Assembly (NCBI RefSeq): GCF_001885765.1
Contig: NZ_JXKD01000004.1
Coordinates: 1-64,000, forward strand
Direction: 5' to 3'
Source: Enterococcus aquimarinus
GTDB lineage: Bacteria > Bacillota > Bacilli > Lactobacillales > Enterococcaceae
DNA length: 64,000 bases
Shown: positions 17,973 through 27,709 of the stretch, in pieces
How the letters are laid out: each line of letters starts with the position of its first letter
Numbering within the stretch: the first letter of the stretch is position 1
The notes under the pieces: generated by a model
The model's database searches: none
Told to the model about the DNA's origin: nothing
The model's input: only the letters and a program-made list of their open reading frames with translations
Position numbers and translations under genes: made by a program

Positions 17973-18464
17973 ATGTTAGACAAACAGTATTGGATTGATC
18001 AATTAGGACTATTACCACACCCGGAAGGCGGTTATTATAAAGAGTTACCCGATTCAAAGGATTGGTTTGAAGAAAAGAATCGACCGGTTTATACGAATAT
18101 CTATTTTTTATTAACGGAAGAAAGTCCTTCGCATTTTCACCAATTAACAGCGGATGAAGTCTGGTATTTTCATTACGGATCGTCCTTAAAGGTGCATGAA
18201 TTATTGCCCGATGGTTCTTACAAAACGACTTCTGTTGGCTTGAATATCGAGCAAGGAGACGTGTTACAATACGTGGTGCCAAAAGGATCTATATTTGGTT
18301 CATCGGTCAATGAAGGAGATCAATATGCCCTTGTGAGTTGCATGGTCTCTCCTGGTTTTACCTTTGATGATTTCAAATTATTTACGAAATCAGAGTTATT
18401 AGCAGACTATCCCGAACATGGGGATATCATTGAGCAACTCGCTTTTGATTCATTGGATTTTTAA
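17973..18464 (+). CDS. Cupin-superfamily protein, DUF985 type
   Basis: 163 residues. The family signature is clear: HPEGGYYKE near the start, TNIYFLLTEESPSHFHQLTADEVWYFHYG in the middle, and QYALVSCMVSPGFTFDDFKL near the end. The fold is a single beta-barrel. The function is not established. It follows the GTPase by 46 bases and may be co-transcribed with it; an AAGGAG precedes the ATG. Confidence 0.85.
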   Translation: MLDKQYWIDQLGLLPHPEGGYYKELPDSKDWFEEKNRPVYTNIYFLLTEESPSHFHQLTADEVWYFHYGSSLKVHELLPDGSYKTTSVGLNIEQGDVLQYVVPKGSIFGSSVNEGDQYALVSCMVSPGFTFDDFKLFTKSELLADYPEHGDIIEQLAFDSLDF

Positions 18465-18506
18465 GGCGCTTTTAAGAACCCTTTTTTACTGAAAATAGTA
18501 CAAATG

Positions 18507-18551
18507 AAGGCTAAATACGAGGTGCAGGACGTTCCTTTATGTTAGCCTTTT
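18507..18551 (+). terminator. Probable terminator upstream of the EPS-type operon
   Basis: AAGGCTAA and TTAGCCTT are paired arms 27 bases apart, followed by TTTATG. The T-run is short, so termination may be partial. Confidence 0.5.
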
Positions 18552-18605
18552 ATGTTTAAAAGTATCTTTTTATTTTAAGAACGAAGTCGAAGGAGTGATT
18601 CATTA

Positions 18606-19475
18606 ATGCCTATTATCAATTATCAAGTGCTCGAACCCTTTTATCGTATTTGGCAATCAAATGCGGTTCGGCTAAGAATGCCAACAACGGTGATTTTCAT
18701 TGCACCTTACCACAATCAGAAAATGCAAGCGTTACCCGAAGTCTATCAAGCAGACTTTACGCAATTCTTAAGTGAACATGTGCGACAAACCGATGTGATC
18801 TTTGAAGTACCAACAATGGGTTGGATTGGGATTTTATTATTAGGGAGTAAAGAAAATGAAGCGTATCGTTTATTGGAACGCTTATCAAATGAATACCAAG
18901 CAAGTGAGCGTTTTTTCACATTAGAAGCAGAAAAGATTTCGTTTAAAGCAAGTATTACCGAAATTCGGCAAGCAGACATTACCTTTGAACAGATTTTGAC
19001 AACCGCCCAAACGGCATTGGGCCAAATGTCGGAAACACAGGAGCTGGTCTACATTCCGGATTATCGGCAAGCCAAAAGAGAACAAGTAAAAGTGAGTATT
19101 ATTGAAAGTGATCCGTTAATGAATCGAATTATTAAAGAGGTCGTGCAGAATTTACCATTATCTTCATTAGATAAAGAAATTCGAACGTTTGTGGATGGCG
19201 AAGATTTTTTGAGTTCCGATTTTTATCAGTCTCCGCATAATCATATTGTCATTATGAATGATGTCTTACCACGTAAAACGGGACTCGATATTTTAGCTTC
19301 GTTACGATCAATGCCAAATGACAAGAAATTTGTCATTTATATGATGACGAATCGAAATGCTGAAAGTGCGATGATTGATGCCTACGAAAAAGGGGTCGAC
19401 TATTATTTAGTAAAACCCTTTAATCTTAAGTTGTTTTCAGCTCAACTAAAAAGGATGTTTGAAAGCCTATGGTAA
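18606..19475 (+). CDS. Degenerate GGDEF plus pseudo-receiver regulatory protein
   Basis: 289 residues. Residues about 28-140 follow the outline of a GGDEF domain (VRQTDVIFEVPTMGWIGILLL, then EAYRLLERL and a final AQTALGQM helix). The signature loop is EVPTMG instead of GGDEF, so no cyclase activity is expected. Residues about 160-287 form a receiver domain that is also altered. N218 occupies the phospho-acceptor Asp position (MNDVLPRKTG), and the acidic pair reads E167-S168. The conserved Thr (MMT) and K270 (LVKPF) remain. It overlaps the next gene by 7 bases. It likely passes a non-catalytic signal, possibly c-di-GMP or protein binding, to the synthase (inference). Confidence 0.65.
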   Translation: MPIINYQVLEPFYRIWQSNAVRLRMPTTVIFIAPYHNQKMQALPEVYQADFTQFLSEHVRQTDVIFEVPTMGWIGILLLGSKENEAYRLLERLSNEYQASERFFTLEAEKISFKASITEIRQADITFEQILTTAQTALGQMSETQELVYIPDYRQAKREQVKVSIIESDPLMNRIIKEVVQNLPLSSLDKEIRTFVDGEDFLSSDFYQSPHNHIVIMNDVLPRKTGLDILASLRSMPNDKKFVIYMMTNRNAESAMIDAYEKGVDYYLVKPFNLKLFSAQLKRMFESLW

Positions 19476-20521
19476 TGAAGAGTGCTATCCAAATAGTGGC
19501 AATCCTTGTGTGCCTTGTGTTTCTCTTTCTATTATTGATGTATCTTTATCTCGTGTTGAATAACGTTAAAATCGTCAAACAACAAAAACAATTCGCCACC
19601 TATCTTGAAACACAAGAATCTTCGTGGCTTCAATATGTGCTACATGGTGCAGCCGTCACAACAGAGATGATTCCCAAAAATGAAGGGTCGTATCGAGCGG
19701 TTGAAACAATCGGCAGTCGGTATTTTCGTTTAGCAAAAGATGTCGAAATCCATACACGTATTTCGGAATTTACCGAGCAATATCTTGCGGCGCGCTACAA
19801 GAAACAATTACGTAGTCATTTATGGAGTGTGCGAATGAACGCCTTACGATATATTGGTATGTTTGGACTGACATCCTTGTTACCAGAGTGTCGTCAGTTG
19901 CTCAAGGGGAATGTTTCGAAAGAAGAACGGTTTGAAATTATCAAATTAGTCATCTTGTATGCGCATGCCTCGGTGTTCGAAGAGATCGTGAATCCGAAAC
20001 AACAAATGACCAGTAGTGAGTATAAGCAATTATTTATGATGTTAAAAAACAAGGAACGCTTCGCATTGTTTGCACAATTAGAGGGCATCCCTCCACTTGC
20101 GCAACAAGCCTTGATTGAGGTCTTTATTCAGTTGCGCGACCCGCAAATGTTACAGGCAGCCGAACAGTTACTACAAAGTGAGTGGGAAGAACTTCGAATC
20201 GGAGGGTTAAAATTACTGTCTGAAATGGGTGGAGTGGTGTCTTTAGAAACCCTTGAACCGTTTGTGGCATCGCCTTCGTTTGTCGAACGGATGTATGCGA
20301 TGAAGAGTCTAAGTGCCATTCCGTTTGAAGCCACGAAAAGATTTCTGGAACAGGGGCTTCATGATGAAAATTGGCATGTGCGCAGACAAGCAGCTATTTC
20401 GCTTTGTACCAGTGAACAAGGAAAAATGTACACGAAATGGTTTATCAAAGAAAGTAATGATCGCTACGCCGTGGAGATGGCGAGTGAAATCTTAAAGCTA
20501 AAGGAGGGAAATAAGCAATGA
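19469..20521 (+). CDS. Membrane-anchored HEAT-repeat protein
   Basis: 350 residues. One N-terminal membrane helix (IQIVAILVCLVFLFLLLMYLYLVL) is followed by cytoplasmic alpha-helical repeats. Several of them read like HEAT units (LWSVRMNALRYIGMFGLTSLLPEC; EWEELRIGGLKLLSEMGG; ENWHVRRQAAISLC). Such scaffolds bind partner proteins. Its place between the degenerate signalling protein and the glycosyltransferase, with overlaps on both sides, suggests a bridge between signal and synthase. I know no characterised equivalent. The start could be the ATG at 19469 or 19475. Confidence 0.75.
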   Translation: MVMKSAIQIVAILVCLVFLFLLLMYLYLVLNNVKIVKQQKQFATYLETQESSWLQYVLHGAAVTTEMIPKNEGSYRAVETIGSRYFRLAKDVEIHTRISEFTEQYLAARYKKQLRSHLWSVRMNALRYIGMFGLTSLLPECRQLLKGNVSKEERFEIIKLVILYAHASVFEEIVNPKQQMTSSEYKQLFMMLKNKERFALFAQLEGIPPLAQQALIEVFIQLRDPQMLQAAEQLLQSEWEELRIGGLKLLSEMGGVVSLETLEPFVASPSFVERMYAMKSLSAIPFEATKRFLEQGLHDENWHVRRQAAISLCTSEQGKMYTKWFIKESNDRYAVEMASEILKLKEGNKQ

Positions 20522-21936
20522 TTAAACAGTATCTCATGCTTTTTTTTGGAGGCGTCATCCTCTTTTATATGCTTTTTGTCATTGTGACGTATTCATGGAT
20601 GCTCGTGAAGGCGACCCTTTACTTGCGCAAAAAACAAGGATTAGAAAAAGAGAACTTTGATGACGTGTTTGTCGATGTTTTTTATACCAAACCAGTCTCG
20701 ATAATTGTTCCCGTGTATAACGAAGAGATGGGGGTTGTCGATACGGTCCGTTCTCTCTTTAGTTTACGCTATCCACAAACAGAGATTATCATTGTCAATG
20801 ACGGTTCAAGCGATCAAACGCTTGAAAAAACGTTGAGAGAGTTGAAAATGATACCGATTAACAAAATTGTCCGAAAATCGATTGAAACGAAGCCGATTAG
20901 AGGTATCTACACGTCGGAATTATACCCGGATTGCTACTTAATTGACAAAGAAAATGGTGGCAAAGCCGATGCATTAAATGTGGGCATTAACGTTTCAAGC
21001 TATCCCTATTTTTGTTCATTAGATGGGGATTCAATATTAGATGAAAATTCGTTATTGCGGATTATGAAACCGATTATGTTATCAGGAGGGGATGTGATTG
21101 CTTCTGGGGGAAATGTCCGGATTGCCAATGGTGGTACGATGGAACTCGGGCATATCCAACATCAAGAACTGTCGACCAAACTGGTAGTTGTGATGCAAGT
21201 GATAGAATATTTACGTGCGTTTTTAATGGGAAGAATTGCGTTAAGTCAAAGTAATATGGTGCTCATCATTTCCGGTGCTTTTAGTGTTTTTTCGAAAGAA
21301 TGGGTGATTAAGGCAGGCGGTTACGCCGTTCACACAATCGGGGAGGATATGGAACTCGTTGTCCGGTTACAACGGTTGCTTCGTGAAGAAAAAGTGAAAA
21401 AACGCATTGAATTTGTCTCTGATCCTGTTTGTTGGACAGAAGCCCCAGAACGACTCAGCATTTTAAGAAAACAACGGCGGCGATGGCATCAAGGATTACT
21501 AGAAAGTTTATGGCGCCATAAAGTCATGCTTTTTAACCCTAAGTATGGGCGAATTGGCATGGTCGCGATGCCTTATTTTTTAATTGTCGAAGGTTTAAGT
21601 CCTTTCATTGAACTGGGTGGTTATTTATACGTGATTTATGCTTATTTTACGGGGGGACTTTATTACGAGTATGCGTTGTTATTAGCCCTCTTATTTGTGT
21701 TATATGGTACCGGCTTTACGCTCGCTTCGATTTTATTTGAAATGTGGAGTTTAGCATCGTTTACCTCGAACAAAGAATTATTGCGCATGACACTTGGGGC
21801 ATTTTCAGAGTTATTTTGGTACCGTCCATTAACGCTAATTTGGCGACTAGAAGGAACGTTCAACTTCATCCGTGGAAAACGAGTATGGGGAAATATGGAA
21901 CGAGTGGGGTTGAATAAAGGAGAGATGAAACCATGA
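20518..21936 (+). CDS. Processive family-2 glycosyltransferase (polysaccharide synthase)
   Basis: 472 residues. One membrane helix precedes the GT-A domain, and two to three C-terminal helices follow it. All hallmarks of the BcsA/PgaC/hyaluronan synthase class are visible: D95 in VNDGSSD, D169-G-D171, the acceptor-side ED at 276-277 (TIGEDMEL) and QRRRW at 319-323. This predicts synthesis and extrusion of a beta-linked homopolymer; the sugar cannot be told from sequence. No PilZ domain and no BcsB-like partner are present. The start codon overlaps the upstream stop (ATGA), and the next gene overlaps likewise. Confidence 0.9.
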   Translation: MIKQYLMLFFGGVILFYMLFVIVTYSWMLVKATLYLRKKQGLEKENFDDVFVDVFYTKPVSIIVPVYNEEMGVVDTVRSLFSLRYPQTEIIIVNDGSSDQTLEKTLRELKMIPINKIVRKSIETKPIRGIYTSELYPDCYLIDKENGGKADALNVGINVSSYPYFCSLDGDSILDENSLLRIMKPIMLSGGDVIASGGNVRIANGGTMELGHIQHQELSTKLVVVMQVIEYLRAFLMGRIALSQSNMVLIISGAFSVFSKEWVIKAGGYAVHTIGEDMELVVRLQRLLREEKVKKRIEFVSDPVCWTEAPERLSILRKQRRRWHQGLLESLWRHKVMLFNPKYGRIGMVAMPYFLIVEGLSPFIELGGYLYVIYAYFTGGLYYEYALLLALLFVLYGTGFTLASILFEMWSLASFTSNKELLRMTLGAFSELFWYRPLTLIWRLEGTFNFIRGKRVWGNMERVGLNKGEMKP

Positions 21937-24900
21937 AGCGATTATATGTAGCAATGGGCGTCGTCTTATTCTTACTCTTGCTTCCCCTTGTGTTGTGGTT
22001 CATAAAACCGACTCACGACATGAAGGTAGCCATTATCGATAAAACAGTGGATGTCTCAAAAGTCGAACATCAGGGGATTGATTGGGTACTGGATTATGAA
22101 AAAATCGATCGTTTACAATCAACCAAGGACATTGATGCGTCAACAACTTTGTTAGAAGGAACTGCTTTACAAAAGAGTTATGAGAAGGCTGATTTTCTTT
22201 ATTTAGTCGATACGGATGGTCCGATGCAAGCGACGAAATCAAGTAAAAGTGGTCTCACAGAAGAAGAATGGCAAGCGTTTGTCAAACACTTTGAACAAGA
22301 AAACAAAAGTACTTTTATTGCCGAGCACCATAGTTTTGGCTCTACTACAACGCAACAAGTCAGTGATGAGATGACAGCCTATTTAGGTGTGACTTGGAGT
22401 GGTTGGATTGGGCGTTCTTTTGAAGAACTCAATCCACAAAAGAACGCTGAAATTCCAGAATGGATCACGAATAAAAGTGAAGAAGAATGGTCCTATGAAG
22501 GGCCAGGGATTATTTTATATCATGAAAAAGATGAAGCTTATCTCGTATTAACCGAGAAGGAGCTCTTACATGATGCTAGTATTCAGGTGAAGATGAGCGA
22601 TGAAGGACAAGCACAATTAGGTTTTTCAGCGACGACGGATTACGAGGGTTGGTTTGATTTAGTAAGTGCAAATTACGGTACTGAAACAGTCGCCACCTTC
22701 GACTTTCATTTAACGGAAGCAGGAGAAAAAATGGTAGCAGAACAGGATATCCCGTTGAACCTTGCAGCAATCACACAACGGACCCGCAATCATCATACAA
22801 GTTACTATTTTGCGGGTAATTTTAGTGAAGCGACGAATGTTCCGTCCGTTTATCAGATGTCGGGAATTGCTCAGCTCTATCAGCTTGGGAAATGGTTTGG
22901 TTCGGACGCGCTTTACTGGCGGCTTTATGTCCCGTTGATGCAGGCTATTTTTTCGCAACATGAAACAAAAGAGTCACCTCCCTTAACCGCACAAGAAAAA
23001 CAAAAAGCGTATGCCTCACCAGATGGTTCTTATAATGCTCGAATTAATGGGGAACAATTTGAAGTCTGGCAAGAAGATGCGTGGCAACCGTTAACGATTA
23101 AAGGTGTGAACATCGGAATGGGAAAACCAGGCTATTTCCCAGGTGAAGCAGCCATTACAGAAGAAGAATATTATCGTTGGTTCGAACAAATTACTGAAAT
23201 GAACAGCAATACGATCCGAGTGTATACCTTGCAACCACCGGGATTTTACCGAGCGCTAGAGCATTTTAATGCAGGGAGAGAAAAACCGTTATATGTCATG
23301 CATGGCATTTGGATTGAAGAAGAAGCCTTAGAAGAAACGCTCGATGCATACGCGGAACCGACATTAACGGCTTTTAAAGAAGAAATTGAACGTCTTGTCG
23401 ATGTCGTGCATGGCAATCGTTACGTGCCATACGTCCCAGGACATGCACATGGGATGTATGACACCGATGTCTCACAGTATATTTCAGCTTGGATTATTGG
23501 AATCGAATGGTACCCTAACATGGTCGAAAATACCAATCAAGTACACGCGGGAATTGGCGAGTATCAGGGGAACTATTTTGAGACGAAAGAAGCACAACCA
23601 TTTGAACATTGGCTTGCCGAACAAATGGATGCGTTAGTCACCTATCAATATGACACGTATCATTGGTTGACACCGATGAGTTTTACGAATTGGATTACGA
23701 CCGATTTATTAAGGCACGCAGATGAACCGAATACGGAAGAAGACTTAGTCAGTGTCAATCCGAACGTCATTTATACCAAAGAAGCGATGAATGATCTGGG
23801 TCAATTTGCATCGTATCATGTCTATCCGTATTATCCTGATTTTTTAAATTACGATGAGGCTTATTTGAATTATGTCGATCATCGTGGAGAAAAAAATAGT
23901 TACGCAGGCTATTTACACGAGCTCCATAACGCACACCGGATGCCGATTTTAATTGCCGAATTTGGTCTTCCAGCTTCACGTGGAAAAACACATGAGAATG
24001 CCTATGGATTTGATCAAGGCTTTAATAGTGAACAAAAACAAGGAGAAGTCATTCGTCATCTTTTTGAAGATATTATGGCAGAAGATTTAATGGGCGGTTT
24101 GATTTTTTCTTGGCAAGATGAATGGTTTAAACGAACATGGAATACGGTCGATTATGATGATCCGGATAGAAGGCCTTATTGGTCGAACGTCCAAACGAAC
24201 GAACAACGTTTTGGGATTCTTTCATTTGATCGCAATCTCGTCCAAATCGATGGCAAGACGGATGAGTGGCAAGAAGATGAACCTCTGTTGACGACAGAAG
24301 ATCTTACCTTGCATGTCAAGAGCGATGAAACGTATCTGTATTTAACCATTAAAAGTAAGCAATTAGAAAAAGAAAATGTCCGGATTCTACTGGATACAGT
24401 GGCTAACCAAGGGAATACCTCAGATCGCGAGACGGGCGATCAGTTCCCCGCACCGGTTGAATATTTGGTGAAACTAAATCAACAAGGCGAATCGCGGATC
24501 GTGCAAGATGTCTATTATGACTATTTTAATTATCTGTATGCGAAAAAATTGTCACTGATGCCCGACCGAATGCCGAATCCGCAAAAAGATAGTGGGCAAT
24601 TTTCTACGATTGATTTTGTCTTAAATAAAGCGTTGACGTTACCTGATAGTCAAAAGAAAATTCCATTTTCATCATATGAAACAGGGCTATTGCGTGAAGG
24701 AACGTCTGATCCGACTGCTGTCGATTTCGATTCTTTAACCGATTATCATTGGCAAGGTGATACGCTTGAAATTCGGTTACCATGGTTATTGATTGGTGCG
24801 ACAGATCCAAGTCAAAAGAAATTCCTAGGAGATTTTATTTCGGCGAATGAAAAAGTAGATGAAGTGATTAAAGGGATTGGCATTGGTGTTTATTTTGAAG

Positions 24901-25022
24901 GACAAGCACCACCGAAAAGCTTAGTAACGTATGAGTGGCAACCATGGGATATTCCTCAATCAACGGAACGTTTAAAGGCGTCGTATCCTATCATTCAACA
25001 ATTATTTGCCGAATACGAATAA
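21933..25022 (+). CDS. Membrane-anchored glycoside-hydrolase-like protein of the EPS-type operon
   Basis: 1029 residues. An N-terminal signal anchor (residues 5-26) leads to an extracellular region of unknown type to about residue 350. A TIM-barrel-like part follows (LTIKGVNIGMGKPGYFPGE...; MNSNTIRVYTLQPPGFY). E525 (GIEWYPN) and E676 (LIAEFGLPASRG) are placed like the acid/base and nucleophile of GH clan A enzymes. The C-terminal 250 residues look like a beta-sandwich carbohydrate-binding domain (LTLHVKSDETYLYLTIKS). Synthase operons often encode a hydrolase that trims the polymer, as BcsZ does; this would be the analogue. The GH family is not recognised. Confidence 0.7.
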   Translation: MKRLYVAMGVVLFLLLLPLVLWFIKPTHDMKVAIIDKTVDVSKVEHQGIDWVLDYEKIDRLQSTKDIDASTTLLEGTALQKSYEKADFLYLVDTDGPMQATKSSKSGLTEEEWQAFVKHFEQENKSTFIAEHHSFGSTTTQQVSDEMTAYLGVTWSGWIGRSFEELNPQKNAEIPEWITNKSEEEWSYEGPGIILYHEKDEAYLVLTEKELLHDASIQVKMSDEGQAQLGFSATTDYEGWFDLVSANYGTETVATFDFHLTEAGEKMVAEQDIPLNLAAITQRTRNHHTSYYFAGNFSEATNVPSVYQMSGIAQLYQLGKWFGSDALYWRLYVPLMQAIFSQHETKESPPLTAQEKQKAYASPDGSYNARINGEQFEVWQEDAWQPLTIKGVNIGMGKPGYFPGEAAITEEEYYRWFEQITEMNSNTIRVYTLQPPGFYRALEHFNAGREKPLYVMHGIWIEEEALEETLDAYAEPTLTAFKEEIERLVDVVHGNRYVPYVPGHAHGMYDTDVSQYISAWIIGIEWYPNMVENTNQVHAGIGEYQGNYFETKEAQPFEHWLAEQMDALVTYQYDTYHWLTPMSFTNWITTDLLRHADEPNTEEDLVSVNPNVIYTKEAMNDLGQFASYHVYPYYPDFLNYDEAYLNYVDHRGEKNSYAGYLHELHNAHRMPILIAEFGLPASRGKTHENAYGFDQGFNSEQKQGEVIRHLFEDIMAEDLMGGLIFSWQDEWFKRTWNTVDYDDPDRRPYWSNVQTNEQRFGILSFDRNLVQIDGKTDEWQEDEPLLTTEDLTLHVKSDETYLYLTIKSKQLEKENVRILLDTVANQGNTSDRETGDQFPAPVEYLVKLNQQGESRIVQDVYYDYFNYLYAKKLSLMPDRMPNPQKDSGQFSTIDFVLNKALTLPDSQKKIPFSSYETGLLREGTSDPTAVDFDSLTDYHWQGDTLEIRLPWLLIGATDPSQKKFLGDFISANEKVDEVIKGIGIGVYFEGQAPPKSLVTYEWQPWDIPQSTERLKASYPIIQQLFAEYE

Positions 25023-25111
25023 GAATGATGAAGCAGTATTTTTCAACGTGTAGCCATCATGCCTACTTTTGAGGTGTTGGCACTAAGAAAATAAAAGATG
25101 AGGTGAAAGAG

Positions 25112-25582
25112 ATGCTCATTCGAGAAATACAAGAAAAAGATAACCAAGCAGTCGAGCACCTCATTCGGACATGTTTAATCGAATTTGAGGCTGATAAAGA
25201 AGGTTGTGCTTGGTCAGATCCGCAATTAGGTGTGTTCTCAGAAGTTTATCAACCAGAAAAATCGTGCTATTGGGTAGTGGAAATGGCCGGCGATATTGTT
25301 GCAGGATGCGGAATCGGTCCTGTTGAAAGCAAACCGAATGTGTGCGAATTACAAAAAATGTATGCTTTCAAAGAAGCCAGAGGAACGGGAATTGCTAGTC
25401 AATTACTCGGAATCGCGCTCGCATTTGCCAAACAGTTTTATGAGGAGTGTTATCTGGAAACCTTTAGCAATATGGAAGCTGCGAATCAATTTTATCAAAA
25501 AAACGGCTTTATTGCCTTATCCTCACCACTCGTTGAAACACCTCACTACGCGTGTGACAAGTGGTATCTGAAACGTTTGTAA
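25112..25582 (+). CDS. GNAT-family N-acetyltransferase
   Basis: 156 residues. The acetyl-CoA loop is present as ARGTGIASQLL after CELQKMYAFKE (motif A), and YLETFSNMEAANQFYQKNGF is motif B. GAGGTGA fits the ATG at 25112; the in-frame GTG at 25103 is part of that site. The substrate is unknown. It has its own leader and is not coupled to the EPS genes. Confidence 0.85.
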   Translation: MLIREIQEKDNQAVEHLIRTCLIEFEADKEGCAWSDPQLGVFSEVYQPEKSCYWVVEMAGDIVAGCGIGPVESKPNVCELQKMYAFKEARGTGIASQLLGIALAFAKQFYEECYLETFSNMEAANQFYQKNGFIALSSPLVETPHYACDKWYLKRL

Positions 25583-25629
25583 GCAACATCAGAGATGATA
25601 AAAGTCGTGTTATTCTTAGAAGTTAGCGG

Positions 25630-25674
25630 CGCTACAGGCTCACACTTGATTCTTTTAATTGCGAGCTTGTAGCG
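25630..25674. repeat. Inverted repeat in the GNAT/ABC gap
   Basis: CGCTACAGGCTC and GAGCTTGTAGCG are paired arms with one G-T mismatch and a 21-base loop. There is no T-run. It could be an RNA hairpin or protein site; apart from this and the next terminator the gap 25583-25922 holds nothing I can support. Confidence 0.4.
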
Positions 25675-25733
25675 AAGTGTTTCGAAAGAATCATCGAATG
25701 TTGTCTAAATACCCACGAAATATTTGTATAAAT

Positions 25734-25775
25734 GAAACAGGCTACGACTTTTGTCACTGCTTGTTTCATTTTTTT
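25734..25775 (+). terminator. Terminator upstream of the ABC exporter
   Basis: GAAACAGGC pairs with GCTTGTTTC, followed by seven Ts. Confidence 0.75.
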
Positions 25776-25922
25776 GATGATTGTAAGAGGGTGAGGGGCA
25801 GCAAAGATTTTGAAGAGATAACGATGATTATCAGGCGCGATGCTTGTATCAAAAGGCGCTATCCTTTATGATTGAAAAGGAGAAATGACAGGAATGCTAT
25901 TGAAAAAGGAGATACGAATGAA

Positions 25923-26858
25923 ATGACCCATGCACTCGAAATAACCGATTTAAAAAAAGTTTACGCGACGGGAATGGAAGCCTTAAAAGGGATTGATTTA
26001 ACAGTCGAAGAAGGGGACTTCTATGCCCTTTTAGGCCCAAACGGCGCAGGAAAGTCTACCACCATTGGCATTGTGACCTCGCTCGTGAACAAAACAGCAG
26101 GTCAAGTGAAAGTTTTTGGTTATGATATTGATACGCAATTGGTTCAAGCCAAACAACAAATTGGGCTAGTTCCACAAGAGTTTAACTTTAACCCTTTTGA
26201 AACGGTCGAACAAATTGTGGTGAACCAAGCAGGCTATTACGGTGTCCCACGGAAAGAAGCACTCAAGCGGAGTGAGAAATATTTGAAACAATCGAATCTG
26301 TGGGAAAAACGCCATGTCCGCGCACGGATGTTATCAGGTGGGATGAAGCGTCGTCTGATGATTGCACGTGCGTTGATGCATGAACCGAAGCTATTAATTT
26401 TAGATGAACCGACTGCCGGAGTCGACATCGAATTACGCCGTGACATGTGGGAATTCTTACGAGAATTAAATGAACACGGCACGACGATTATCTTAACAAC
26501 TCATTATTTAGAAGAAGCCGAAATGTTATGCCGTAATATCGGGATTATTCAATCAGGACGAATGATTGAGAATACAAGTATGAAGAAATTACTCGCAAAA
26601 TTACAATACGAAACGTTCATTTTTGATTTAGCACCCTCCCAAGTGGCACCGGTCATTACCGGTTATCCTTCTTATTTAGAAGATGAGTTGACGTTGGTAG
26701 TAGAGGTCGAACGCGATCAAGGGATCAATGCGATTTTTGACCAATTGATTGCCCAGGGCATAAAAGTATTGTCCATGCGTAATAAATCAAATCGTTTAGA
26801 AGAGTTATTTTTGAAAATTACAGAAGAGAAAGAGCAAGTGGGGGCTAGTCATGTTTAA
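25923..26858 (+). CDS. ABC-2 type transporter ATP-binding protein
   Basis: 311 residues. Walker A is GPNGAGKST, the signature is LSGGMKRRLMIARAL, Walker B is LLILDEPTAGVD, and the H-loop is in ILTTHYLEEAE. This is the DrrA/YadG class of exporters. The frame is open from 25872, but AAGGAG fits only the ATG at 25923. It overlaps the permease gene by 8 bases, so the two are coupled. The substrate (drug, lipid or polysaccharide) cannot be told from sequence. Confidence 0.88.
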   Translation: MTHALEITDLKKVYATGMEALKGIDLTVEEGDFYALLGPNGAGKSTTIGIVTSLVNKTAGQVKVFGYDIDTQLVQAKQQIGLVPQEFNFNPFETVEQIVVNQAGYYGVPRKEALKRSEKYLKQSNLWEKRHVRARMLSGGMKRRLMIARALMHEPKLLILDEPTAGVDIELRRDMWEFLRELNEHGTTIILTTHYLEEAEMLCRNIGIIQSGRMIENTSMKKLLAKLQYETFIFDLAPSQVAPVITGYPSYLEDELTLVVEVERDQGINAIFDQLIAQGIKVLSMRNKSNRLEELFLKITEEKEQVGASHV

Positions 26859-27621
26859 TCTTTATTTTACTGCATTAAAAAGTTTAGCAATTAAGGAAAC
26901 CAATCGTTATTTACGGATTTGGGTCCAAACGTTAGTACCACCAGTCATCACAACGTCCATGTATTTCGTGATCTTTGGCAATTTAATTGGGGGTCGAATT
27001 GGTGAAATGGACGGCTTTTCGTATATGGAATTTATCGTGCCAGGCTTGATTATGATGTCTGTCATTACAAGTTCGTATTCGAATGTCGCATCCTCTTTCT
27101 TCTCACAAAAGTTCCAAAAAAATATTGAAGAATTATTGATTGCTCCTGTCCCAACGCATGTGATCATCTGGGGCTTTGTGATTGGCGGTTTAGGCCGGAG
27201 TATCTTAGTAGGTACGTTAGTTACGGTCATCTCATTGTTTTTCGTGCCGCTGAATGTCTATTCGTGGGGCATTGTTGTTGCGACATTACTGATGACAGGC
27301 ATATTATTTTCACTCGCTGGGTTATTAAATGGCGTCTTTGCTCAAAGTTATGATGATGTCTCAATCGTTCCGACTTTTGTCTTGCAACCATTAACTTATT
27401 TAGGTGGCGTCTTTTATGCAATCTCGATGTTACCGCCTTTTTGGCAAGCTGTTTCCAAAATCAATCCAATCGTTTACATGATTTCAGGTTTTCGGTATGG
27501 CTTTTTAGGAATAACGGATGTTTCAATTATTAGTTCCATGACGATCTTGATTGGTTTTATTGTCGTTCTTTATACGATTTGTTGGCAATTAATCGAACGT
27601 GGTCGTGGATTAAGAAGTTAA
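26851..27621 (+). CDS. ABC-2 type transporter permease
   Basis: 256 residues with six predicted helices. It contains the ABC-2 family segments SYMEFIVPGLIMMSVITSSYSNVASSFF-like and NPIVYMISGFRYGFLG, and resembles YadH. It forms the membrane half with the ATPase just upstream. Confidence 0.87.
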   Translation: MFNLYFTALKSLAIKETNRYLRIWVQTLVPPVITTSMYFVIFGNLIGGRIGEMDGFSYMEFIVPGLIMMSVITSSYSNVASSFFSQKFQKNIEELLIAPVPTHVIIWGFVIGGLGRSILVGTLVTVISLFFVPLNVYSWGIVVATLLMTGILFSLAGLLNGVFAQSYDDVSIVPTFVLQPLTYLGGVFYAISMLPPFWQAVSKINPIVYMISGFRYGFLGITDVSIISSMTILIGFIVVLYTICWQLIERGRGLRS

Positions 27622-27709
27622 CCTTGTAACGAAGAACTCTTTTTTGTCCTATTACCTATTAAACGAAACTTCTTCTAGTATTAACGTAGAAAAGATTGTT
27701 AAAAAAATA

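Noticed and set aside
17908-18282. Minus-strand 124-codon frame
   Set aside because: Antisense to the DUF985 cupin gene.
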